From contig JAUVSX010000005.1 of NCBI GenBank assembly GCA_030596915.1, positions 1 to 20,118 of the forward strand: 20,118 nucleotides of DNA, given 5' to 3'. This document shows, piece by piece, positions 6,104-12,695 of this stretch. The notes below the pieces were generated by a model. That model was given only the letters and a program-made list of their open reading frames with translations, was not told the DNA's origin and searched no databases. The position numbers were made by a program, and so were the translations under genes. The DNA is from Chloroflexota bacterium. Its GTDB lineage: Bacteria > Chloroflexota > Anaerolineae > B4-G1. How positions within the stretch are numbered: position 1 is the first letter of the stretch; each line of letters begins with the position of its first letter.

Positions 6104-7819
6104 ATGACCGATAAGCTGACCGATTACCGCTGCGGCTGTAGGCCGCTTCCGGAGACGTACAAGCTCTGGCCACTGTATGGGGCAGGCTTCGAGAACCTGG
6201 GACGTGATGGCCAGCCTATCGAGGCGCCGATGCCTGAGTACGGCCCCGATCAGTTGCTGGTGCGCCACGATACGAATAGCCTGTGCTTCTCGGACGTCAA
6301 GGTGATCCGAGCCGGGCAGGATCACCCGCGCATCTTCCGCGACATGGAGAAGGAACCCGTCGTGCTGGGGCACGAGGTGTCGATGACGGTTGTAGGTGTT
6401 GGCGAAGATCTCAAGGACCAGTATAGCTTGGGAGATCGCTTCATCGTGCAGGCCGACATCTACGTCGACGGCGTGAACCTGGCCTACGGCTACATGATCC
6501 AGGGGGCGATGTCCCAGTACACCGTGATCGACCAGCGGGTGCTCAATGGCGACCACGGCAACTACCTCATTCCCGTGCAGCCGGAGACGGGCTACTCGGA
6601 GACGTCCCTGACAGAGCCCTGGGCGTGCGTCGTCACCGCCTACAACCTCCACTACCGCGACGCGCTTAAGCCCGGAGGAACGACCTGGGTCATTGGCGCT
6701 GGCGGCAGCGATGAGCGGCAGTACACGATAAGTGATGGCTTCGATGAAAGCGCGCATCCGGCGCGGCTGCTGCTAACGGATGTGCCTGCGGACTTCGCCA
6801 GTTGGCTCAGAGAGCGGGCAGAGTCCCTGGGCGTCGAGGTGGTAGATGTGCTGGATGTCGCCTCCCCACCGGTCGACGAGATCGATGACATCATCCTGCT
6901 GGGCAGCGACGCTGATCTCGTGGAGGCCGCGAGCCCGCGACTGGCCTTCCTCGGCATCGTCGCAATCGCCGCCGATGGACCGTTCGCGCGCAAGCTGAAC
7001 ATCGACGTCGGCCGGATCCACTACAACCGCTGGCTGTACATCGGTGGAACGGGCACCGACATCGCGCGTATCTATGCCGATGTGCCGGCGCGATCCGAGC
7101 TCAAGCCCGGCGGGAGGGCCTGGTTCGTTGGCGCGGGCGGTCCTATGGGACATATGCACGTTCAGCGCGCGATCGAGATGGCGGATGGTCCGTCGGTCGT
7201 GGTTTGCACGGACATCAGCGAGCTTCGTCTCAACGACCTCTGCACGGCTTTCAGCCCCGATGCGGAGGCTAAGGGCATCGATTTCGTCTGCCTGAACCCG
7301 CTGGACAAGGCGGCCTATGATACGGGTATGGCGCGCTTCAAGGATGAGGGCTTCGACGACATTGTCGTGATGGCCCCTGTGCCGTTTGTCATAGCTGATG
7401 CGGCGACGTGGCTCAAGCCGGGTGGTGTGATGAACGTGTTCGCCGGTGTTCCGCGCGGCACGATTGCGCAGCTTGACCTGAACGATGTCTGCTTCAGGGA
7501 TGCCCGGCACATCGGTCACTCAGGCCTGACGACCGAGGATATGCGGACGGCTCTGGGCCTGGTGGAGACGGGGGCGCTGTCGCCGAACCGGCTGGTCTCC
7601 GCGATCGGCTCGATCGATGCTGCGAAAGATGGCTGGCAAGCGGTTGCGGATGCGGTTTTCCCAGGCAAGGTAGTCATCTACCTTCACATCAAGGACCTGC
7701 CGCTGACGCCTGTGACCGAGCTGGCCGATAGGTTGCCTTCAGTCCACGCCAAGCTGAGGAATGGGCGTGAGTGGACGGAGGAGGCGGAGGAAGCGCTTCT
7801 CCAGGAGATGCTGGACTAG
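6104..7819 (+). CDS. SorE-like zinc-binding alcohol dehydrogenase (MDR) with two tandem Rossmann domains
   Basis: The 571-aa protein resembles L-sorbose-1-phosphate reductase (SorE) of the medium-chain dehydrogenase/reductase superfamily. The GroES-like catalytic domain (about 1-185) carries Cys61, the GHE motif with His90-Glu91, and Glu171 in EPWACVV, which fit a catalytic zinc site; the structural-zinc cysteine cluster is absent. The nucleotide-binding part is duplicated. The first copy begins LKPGGTTWVIGAGG (about 189-201) and runs to about 330. The second begins LKPGGRAWFVGAGGPMG (about 335-349) and leads into GFDDIVVMAPVP and IGHSGLTTEDM, which align by eye with the SorE C-terminal half. 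Only the second copy keeps a GxGGxMG loop. SorE-type enzymes have one such domain and about 410 aa. ATG 6104 is chosen although GGAGG (6085-6089) is 14 nt away; GTG 6092 and TTG 6083 are alternatives. The SorD-like gene follows 19 nt later. Confidence 0.82.
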   Translation: MTDKLTDYRCGCRPLPETYKLWPLYGAGFENLGRDGQPIEAPMPEYGPDQLLVRHDTNSLCFSDVKVIRAGQDHPRIFRDMEKEPVVLGHEVSMTVVGVGEDLKDQYSLGDRFIVQADIYVDGVNLAYGYMIQGAMSQYTVIDQRVLNGDHGNYLIPVQPETGYSETSLTEPWACVVTAYNLHYRDALKPGGTTWVIGAGGSDERQYTISDGFDESAHPARLLLTDVPADFASWLRERAESLGVEVVDVLDVASPPVDEIDDIILLGSDADLVEAASPRLAFLGIVAIAADGPFARKLNIDVGRIHYNRWLYIGGTGTDIARIYADVPARSELKPGGRAWFVGAGGPMGHMHVQRAIEMADGPSVVVCTDISELRLNDLCTAFSPDAEAKGIDFVCLNPLDKAAYDTGMARFKDEGFDDIVVMAPVPFVIADAATWLKPGGVMNVFAGVPRGTIAQLDLNDVCFRDARHIGHSGLTTEDMRTALGLVETGALSPNRLVSAIGSIDAAKDGWQAVADAVFPGKVVIYLHIKDLPLTPVTELADRLPSVHAKLRNGREWTEEAEEALLQEMLD

Positions 7820-7838
7820 GGGAGTGGGGGCAACGGAT

Positions 7839-8627
7839 ATGGGCAGACGTCTCGATGGGCAAGTGGCAATAGTGACAGGCGGCGGGCAGGGACTGGGGGA
7901 GGCAATCTGCCTGCGCCTGGCCCACGAGGGATGCAGCGTCGTCGTCGCAGATCTCAACGAGGAGACGGCCTCCGCGGTCGCCTCTGCGATAACGCGGGAG
8001 ATGGGTGCCGCGATCGCTGTCAAAGTGGACGTGACCGATGAGGACCAGGTCGCGGGGATGGTCGAACGAGCGATCGACGAGTTCGGCCGCCTCGACATTC
8101 TCGTTTCGAATGCGGGCATCCTGTTCGCCGGAGAGATCGACGAGTTTCCTGCCGACAGGTGGCGCGCCGTAATCGATGTCAATCTGGTCGGCTACTTCCT
8201 CTGCGCCAAGCACGCGGCAAGGGTGATGAAGCGGCAGAAGAGCGGCGTGATCATCCAGATCAACTCCAAGTCGGGCAAGAAGGGCAGCTACAAGAGCTCT
8301 GCCTACGCCGCGAGCAAATTCGGCGCTATCGGTCTGACCCAGAGTCTGGGTCTCGAGCTGGCCGAGCACGGCGTGCGCGCTAATGCGATCTGCCCCGGAA
8401 ACCTGCTCGACTCCCCGCTCTGGGTCAACTCGCTCTACAAGCAATACGCGGCGAAGTGGGGTATCACCGAGGAGGAGGTCCGCCAGAAGTACGTGGACCA
8501 GGTGCCGATGAAGCGTGGCTGCACCTACGAGGATGTGACGAATGTCGTTGTCTTCCTGGCGTCCGATCAGGCTGGCTATATGACGGGTCAGGCCGTGAAC
8601 GTAACTGGCGGACAGGAGATGCGCTAG
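7839..8627 (+). CDS. sorbitol-6-phosphate 2-dehydrogenase-like SDR (SrlD/SorD type)
   Basis: The 262-aa classical short-chain dehydrogenase/reductase has TGGGQGLG (Thr13 to Gly20) for NAD(P) binding, SNAG in the central strand, and the catalytic set Ser143, Tyr156 and Lys160 (YAASK). The stretches QINSKSG, GLTQSLGLELAEHG, GNLLDSP, VPMKRGCTYEDV and VNVTGGQ closely follow those I recall from E. coli SrlD, which oxidises D-glucitol 6-phosphate to D-fructose 6-phosphate. This makes it more specific than a generic SDR, though a related polyol phosphate or free polyol substrate is possible. ATG 7839 is chosen because the fold begins right after it; the frame is open upstream into the previous gene. 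It sits 19 nt after the SorE-like gene, the same MDR plus SDR pair as in L-sorbose operons, and is the last gene before a strong terminator. Confidence 0.85.
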   Translation: MGRRLDGQVAIVTGGGQGLGEAICLRLAHEGCSVVVADLNEETASAVASAITREMGAAIAVKVDVTDEDQVAGMVERAIDEFGRLDILVSNAGILFAGEIDEFPADRWRAVIDVNLVGYFLCAKHAARVMKRQKSGVIIQINSKSGKKGSYKSSAYAASKFGAIGLTQSLGLELAEHGVRANAICPGNLLDSPLWVNSLYKQYAAKWGITEEEVRQKYVDQVPMKRGCTYEDVTNVVVFLASDQAGYMTGQAVNVTGGQEMR

Positions 8628-8644
8628 AAGGCACTGTGTCCTGT

Positions 8645-8677
8645 GCGGCCCGGCGAATCGATTCGCCGGGTCGCTTT
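8645..8677 (+). terminator. Rho-independent terminator closing the catabolic block
   Basis: A perfect 22-bp palindrome at 8649-8670 centred on CGAATCGATTCG extends to a 15-bp stem (8645-8659 with 8660-8674) with a single G-T wobble. It ends in TTT at 8675-8677. It starts 17 nt after the SDR stop codon. The T-run is short, but the stem is the strongest in the window. Confidence 0.75.
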
Positions 8678-8687
8678 GGTATACCGC

Positions 8688-8705
8688 CGTTCTCCCCGTA
8701 GAACG
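8688..8705 (+). other. dyad in the leader of the penicillin-acylase gene
   Basis: CGTTCT (8688-8693) and AGAACG (8700-8705) form a 6-bp inverted repeat around CCCCGT, between the terminator and the Shine-Dalgarno of the next gene. It may be an operator or a small leader hairpin. No convincing -35/-10 pair was found in 8671-8740. Confidence 0.3.
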
Positions 8706-8754
8706 CGCGGGAGCTCGGTCGGGGCGTGTCAGGAGATCGCGGAGGCATCCATCA

Positions 8755-11154
8755 ATGAGCATCCTGGACGCTGTGCTGGATCCGTTGGCTCGGACCGTCC
8801 TGGCGTGGCTCAGCCGGCGTCGCTTACCTCAGGTCGATGGCACACTTCGGTTGGCAGGGCTGGCTGGGCCGGTAGAGGTCATCCGTGATAGTTGGGGCGT
8901 GCCTCACATCTACGCGGGCGATTGGCGCGACCTGATGTTCGCTCAGGGGTTCGTTCACGCCCAGGACCGCCTGTGGCAGATGGACTTTCACCGCCGGCTC
9001 GTCGCCGGACGGCTCTCCGAGGTATTGGGAGTGGAGACGCTGCCCGTCGATCGTTGGGTGCGAATCCTGGGTATGCGGCGGGTGGCGGAGAAAGAGGTCT
9101 GCCTCCTTACGTCCCGTACGCGGGCCAGTGTTGAGGCCTACGCCGACGGTATCAACGCCCGCATTGGACGCGGCCGCCTGCCGATCGAGTTCACCCTGTT
9201 GCGGTACGAGCCGGAGCCTTGGACTGTAGCCGACACCCTCTCCTGGAACAAGATGATGTCGTGGATGTTGAGCGTAAACTGGGAGACGGAGCTCCTGCGG
9301 GCGCAGCTCATTGACCAACTTGGCCCTGAGCACGCGTCCGAGCTGGAGCCGGAGTACTCTGACCGTTGCCCCCTGATCGTCCCTCCCGGCGTCGACTGCT
9401 CTTGTATCGGTGGCGCCGCCCTCAGTCGAGCGGAGGCCGCCCGGGCGCATACTGGCCCCAGCGCCAGCGCCAGCGCCGGGCTGGGCAGCAATAGTTGGGT
9501 GCTGTCTGGATCGCGCACGAGCACCGGCGCGCCGCTGCTAGCCAACGATATGCATTTGTCGATGGGCATGCCTTCAATCTGGTACGAGAATCACCTGATC
9601 GCTGGCGACGTGAACGCCAGCGGCATCACCTTTCCTGGCGTACCGAGCATCGTTGTCGGACACAACGGTCACGTCGCCTGGGGGTTCACGAACGGCTTTC
9701 CCGATGTGCAGGACCTATATGTGGAGCATATCCGCCGAACCGATGGCGGCAGCGTGGAGTACGAATTCCGGGGCCAATGGCTGGCGGCTGAAGTAATACG
9801 CGAGGAGATTGAGGTCAAGGGAGCCGAGACGGCGGTCGAAGAGGTTGTGATCACGCGCCACGGGCCAATCATCAACAGCTTGGCGCCGGACCTTGCCGAC
9901 GAACACCCTCTGGCGCTGCGCTGGGTATCGCTCGAACCGGATACGATGATCGAATCCTTTTTCGAGATGGTCCAGGCCCGCAACTGTATCGAGTTTCGCG
10001 ATGCGCTGCGCCACTGGTCGGCCCCGACTCAGCACATCGTGTATGCCGACACCGGGGGCAACATCGCCTACAGTTTCCCCGGCAAGATTCCCATCAGGGC
10101 CAAGGGGGATGGAAGAGTGCCGGCGCCCGGCTGGACCGGAGAGTACGAATGGATAGGCTGGGTCCCGTTCGAGGAACTGCCGCATCTCTTCAACCCTCCG
10201 CAGGGATACATTGCCACGGCGACCAACCGCGTCACGGGCGACGAGTATCCCTACTTCCTGGGTTACGATCACTGCGCAGGAGACAGGGCGCAGCGCATCG
10301 TCGAGCTCATCGAGGAGCAGGCTTCGGTTGACGTTCAATACGTCAAGCGCATGCAGTTCGACCTGGTGTCGGCCACGGCACGGGTCGTGAAGCGCTATCT
10401 TGGTGATTTGCCCACACCCGATGGCCAGCTCGCCGCCGTAACTCAGATGATGAGGGAGTGGGATGGCACGCTGGCAGCAGACAGCGCCGCCGCTGCGGTG
10501 TACGAAGTCTTCATGCGTCGCATAGTCAGGCTGACTCTCTCGCACAGACTCGGAGCCCTGGCCATTAACTACGCTGGAAAGGGACCCACGCCGCTTCTGG
10601 CCAGCAGGACAATGCTTGGGCATCGATCCTGGGAGTGGGTGCAGAGCACCCTGGCGGATCCGTCCTCCCACTGGTTCGATCTGGGCCAGGGTGAGACCCG
10701 GGATGACCTGATGCGACTGGCGCTGGATGAGACCGTGGACTTCCTGCGCGCGGAGCTCGGGCCCCAGATTGACGACTGGGCCTGGGGAAAGTTGCACACG
10801 CTGACCTACGGGCACCTGCTGGGTCGCGTTTCTCCCCTGGACCGCGTCTTCAACCGGGGCCCCTACCCGATGGGTGGCGACGACCGCACGCTCTGGGCCA
10901 CCGGAGCGAATACCCACGACCTCGCTTGCGATACAGTTGTTGGCCCGCCATTCCGCTCCATCGTTGATCTGGGCGACCTGTGCAACTCGCAGGGGTTATT
11001 GGCGCCGGGACAATCGGGCCAGGTGGGCAGCAAGCACTACGACGACCAGGGGCAGGCCTGGTTCGAGGCGGAGTACCATCCGATGCTGTACTCCCGAGAG
11101 GACGTGGAGCGGGAAGCGGAATCCCGTGTGCGATTGACGCCGGCGGAGACCTGA
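8755..11154 (+). CDS. penicillin amidase (acylase) family Ntn hydrolase
   Basis: The 799-aa protein is a penicillin-acylase-family N-terminal-nucleophile hydrolase (relatives hydrolyse penicillins, acyl-homoserine lactones or other amides). The precursor cleaves itself into alpha and beta chains, exposing a catalytic Ser. Alpha-chain features are VIRDSWGVPHIYA and FAQGFVHAQDRLWQMDFHRR. The cleavage site is LGSNSW, giving Ser245 as nucleophile after Gly244. A beta-chain segment ending APTQHIVYADTGGNIAY, the late MGGDDRTLWATGAN and PGQSGQVGSKHYDDQ are family regions. The linker before Ser245 is low-complexity (SASASAG). No Sec signal peptide is evident in MSILDAVLDPLARTVLAWLS, unusual because classical penicillin acylases are exported. 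ATG 8755 has GGAGG at 8741-8745, 9 nt upstream. It is flanked by terminators or a tRNA and looks monocistronic. Substrate unknown. Confidence 0.92.
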   Translation: MSILDAVLDPLARTVLAWLSRRRLPQVDGTLRLAGLAGPVEVIRDSWGVPHIYAGDWRDLMFAQGFVHAQDRLWQMDFHRRLVAGRLSEVLGVETLPVDRWVRILGMRRVAEKEVCLLTSRTRASVEAYADGINARIGRGRLPIEFTLLRYEPEPWTVADTLSWNKMMSWMLSVNWETELLRAQLIDQLGPEHASELEPEYSDRCPLIVPPGVDCSCIGGAALSRAEAARAHTGPSASASAGLGSNSWVLSGSRTSTGAPLLANDMHLSMGMPSIWYENHLIAGDVNASGITFPGVPSIVVGHNGHVAWGFTNGFPDVQDLYVEHIRRTDGGSVEYEFRGQWLAAEVIREEIEVKGAETAVEEVVITRHGPIINSLAPDLADEHPLALRWVSLEPDTMIESFFEMVQARNCIEFRDALRHWSAPTQHIVYADTGGNIAYSFPGKIPIRAKGDGRVPAPGWTGEYEWIGWVPFEELPHLFNPPQGYIATATNRVTGDEYPYFLGYDHCAGDRAQRIVELIEEQASVDVQYVKRMQFDLVSATARVVKRYLGDLPTPDGQLAAVTQMMREWDGTLAADSAAAAVYEVFMRRIVRLTLSHRLGALAINYAGKGPTPLLASRTMLGHRSWEWVQSTLADPSSHWFDLGQGETRDDLMRLALDETVDFLRAELGPQIDDWAWGKLHTLTYGHLLGRVSPLDRVFNRGPYPMGGDDRTLWATGANTHDLACDTVVGPPFRSIVDLGDLCNSQGLLAPGQSGQVGSKHYDDQGQAWFEAEYHPMLYSREDVEREAESRVRLTPAET
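9459..9476 (+). repeat. three copies of CAGCGC in the acylase linker
   Basis: CAGCGC is repeated three times in a row. It encodes part of the Ser-Ala linker that ends seven residues before the autoprocessing Ser245. Such a hexamer repeat could vary in copy number without shifting the frame. Confidence 0.6.
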
Positions 11155-11170
11155 TCCGTCGACGGTTTGC

Positions 11171-11199
11171 TTGCTGGGCGTGCTCGTGCGTGCTATAAT
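11171..11199 (+). promoter_or_regulatory. promoter of tRNA-Arg
   Basis: TTGCTG at 11171-11176, a 17-nt spacer and a perfect TATAAT at 11194-11199 precede the tRNA start by 8 nt. The TG one base before the -10 box (TGCTATAAT) makes an extended -10. The same TGCTATAATC string occurs on the minus strand before the lipoprotein gene. Confidence 0.75.
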
Positions 11200-11207
11200 C
11201 CGTGCAG

Positions 11208-11285
11208 GCCCCTGTAGCTCAGAATGGATAGAGCAGGAACCTCCTAAGTTCAAGGTCGCGCGTTCGAATCGCGCCAGGGGCACCA
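11208..11285 (+). tRNA. tRNA-Arg(CCT)
   Basis: The cloverleaf is complete: acceptor GCCCCTG (11208-11214) with CAGGGGC (11275-11281), D-stem GCTC/GAGC, T-arm GCGCG-TTCGAAT-CGCGC (11258-11274), discriminator A and an encoded CCA at 11283-11285. The anticodon loop CTCCTAA gives anticodon CCT at 11243-11245, which reads the Arg codon AGG. The anticodon stem GGAAC/GTTCA has four pairs and a G-A mismatch at its outer end. It lies between a clear promoter and a hairpin terminator. Confidence 0.96.
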
Positions 11286-11295
11286 CTGAGCACAA

Positions 11296-11323
11296 GCGGC
11301 TACCGGTCTGGTAGCCGCCTTAT
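11296..11323. terminator. terminator between tRNA-Arg and the convergent glycerate kinase gene
   Basis: GCGGCTACC (11296-11304) and GGTAGCCGC (11310-11318) form a perfect 9-bp stem with a 5-nt loop, starting 11 nt after the tRNA CCA and followed by CTTAT. It lies between convergent genes and may stop transcription from both sides, although neither side has a long T-run. Confidence 0.7.
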
Positions 11324-11348
11324 GAATCACTGGCGTCGCCTTCCTGCT

Positions 11349-12692
11349 CTAGCGCAGGTCCTGCGGTGGCGCAACCAACGTGAACAGCAAGTCGTTGACG
11401 TTCGTCCCCGTCGGGCCCGTGTGAATCAGGTCGCCTAACGGCTCGAAAAACGTGTAGCTGTCGTTGGCCTCCAAAGCTGCCCAGGGATCCAGTCCCAGCG
11501 CCCGCGCGCGGGCGACCGTCTCCCCGGTGGCAACCGCCCCTGCGCTGTCTGTGGGACCATCGGTGCCGTCGGTCGCCAGTGCCATCACCAGCACTCCCGG
11601 CCACCCCTCCAGCGCGAGTGCCGCCGCCAACGCGAGCTCTGTGTTGCGCCCGCCCTTGCCGGGGCCGCGTACGGTCACCGTCGTCTCGCCACCCCAGACC
11701 AGGCAAGCGGGCGGGGCCACGGGATCGCCGTGCGCAAGCACTCCCTTGGCTAACCCGGCCGCGACCCTCGCTACCTCGCGGGCCTCGCCCTCGATGTAGG
11801 ACCCGAGCAACAGCGCGTTGTAGCCCAGCCGGCGCGCTGCATCAGCCGCTGCGACGGCTGCCAGGCGATTGGAGCCGATGACGACGTTATGCACGCGCTC
11901 GAAGGCGGGATCGTCTGACTTGGGGCTCTCCTCGAACGGGACGGAAGCCCGCTGCCGGACTCCATATCGCTGCAGAACGGCGCGGGCGTCGTCCACCGTT
12001 GTGGGATCGGGCACTGTAGGTCCAGAGGCAATGACATCCAGGGGGTCCCCAACCACATCGGAGAGAATGAGGGTGATAACTGTGGCCGGGGCACACGCCC
12101 GAGCCAGGCCGCCACCCTTGATCCGGGACCAGTGCTTACGCGCTGTGTTCAGCTCGCGTATCGTCGCGCCGGAGCGGAGCAACTGGTCCGTCAGGTCCTG
12201 CAACGCGGTAAGATCCAATTCCGGAACGGGCAGAGTCAGCAGGGCCGAGGCCCCGCCCGATATCAGGCAGAACACGAGGTCCTGGTCGGTCGTCGACGCA
12301 ACCAGATCGATAATCGCCGCCGCCCCACGGATGGAGTTCTGATCGGGCACCGGGTGCCCGGCCTCGATCAAGCTCACGCGCTCGGATGCGAGGACCGAGC
12401 TGGAGGGCACATCGGTACCGCGCGTGGCGTGACCGTACTTCGTGACACCCACTGCGGCCGTTAGACGATTCTCAAGGATGCTGACCACGGAAGTGAGCAG
12501 CGGGACCGTGGCCTTGCCGCCGCCGACGACGAAGATGCGCTCATATGCGTTGAGATCGTAGCGGCGCCCCGCGACCGTTAGAAGCGATTCCTGGCGGTGA
12601 AGGTGGCGCCGAACCGCGGCCCCTGGATCAGCGGCCACCAATGCAGCCCGCTGGAGCGCCTGGGCGTCTGCCCGCAGTTCGTGGATTGGCAC
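11349..12692 (-). CDS. glycerate 2-kinase (MOFRL / DUF4147 family)
   Basis: The 447-aa cytoplasmic protein belongs to the MOFRL (DUF4147) glycerate-2-kinase family, which phosphorylates D-glycerate to 2-phosphoglycerate with ATP and feeds hydroxypyruvate, glycerate or sugar-acid breakdown into lower glycolysis. Family marks are VVGGGKAT (near residue 56), LISGGASALL, HWSRIKGGGLA, LSDVVGDPLDVIASGPT, then in the C-terminal MOFRL domain WGGETTVTV, GKGGRNTELALA and ATDGTDGPTDSAGA. The length is normal. The start is a GTG at 12692 with GGGAG about 6 nt upstream, 3 nt after the stop of the lipoprotein gene on the same strand, so translational coupling is likely. The substrate assignment is by family; some relatives act in tartrate degradation. 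Confidence 0.92.
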   Translation of the reverse strand: MPIHELRADAQALQRAALVAADPGAAVRRHLHRQESLLTVAGRRYDLNAYERIFVVGGGKATVPLLTSVVSILENRLTAAVGVTKYGHATRGTDVPSSSVLASERVSLIEAGHPVPDQNSIRGAAAIIDLVASTTDQDLVFCLISGGASALLTLPVPELDLTALQDLTDQLLRSGATIRELNTARKHWSRIKGGGLARACAPATVITLILSDVVGDPLDVIASGPTVPDPTTVDDARAVLQRYGVRQRASVPFEESPKSDDPAFERVHNVVIGSNRLAAVAAADAARRLGYNALLLGSYIEGEAREVARVAAGLAKGVLAHGDPVAPPACLVWGGETTVTVRGPGKGGRNTELALAAALALEGWPGVLVMALATDGTDGPTDSAGAVATGETVARARALGLDPWAALEANDSYTFFEPLGDLIHTGPTGTNVNDLLFTLVAPPQDLR

Positions 12693-12695
12693 GGA

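Noticed and set aside
6070..6114. 14-residue open frame overlapping the dehydrogenase start, a possible leader peptide
   Set aside because: It has no ribosome site, no codon run suggestive of attenuation, and no terminator/antiterminator pair.
4982..6757. 591-codon minus-strand open frame spanning the GH172 and dehydrogenase genes
   Set aside because: It is antisense to two well-supported genes and has no family motif. High-GC genes commonly leave long open antisense frames.
8680..8685. TATACC as a -10 box for the penicillin-acylase gene
   Set aside because: The matching -35 position falls in the terminator palindrome and does not resemble TTGACA.
7689..8762. 357-codon minus-strand open frame over the SDR gene
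   Set aside because: Its sequence is Arg/Ser/Pro-rich shadow coding and it runs across the terminator hairpin; the SDR on the plus strand is clear.
9421..9480. Repeat-rich acylase linker considered as a CRISPR or tandem-repeat array
   Set aside because: Only three hexamers in coding frame, with no spacers.
9715..10917. 400-codon minus-strand open frame inside the penicillin-acylase gene
   Set aside because: Antisense shadow; the sense strand encodes a continuous, motif-bearing 799-aa enzyme.
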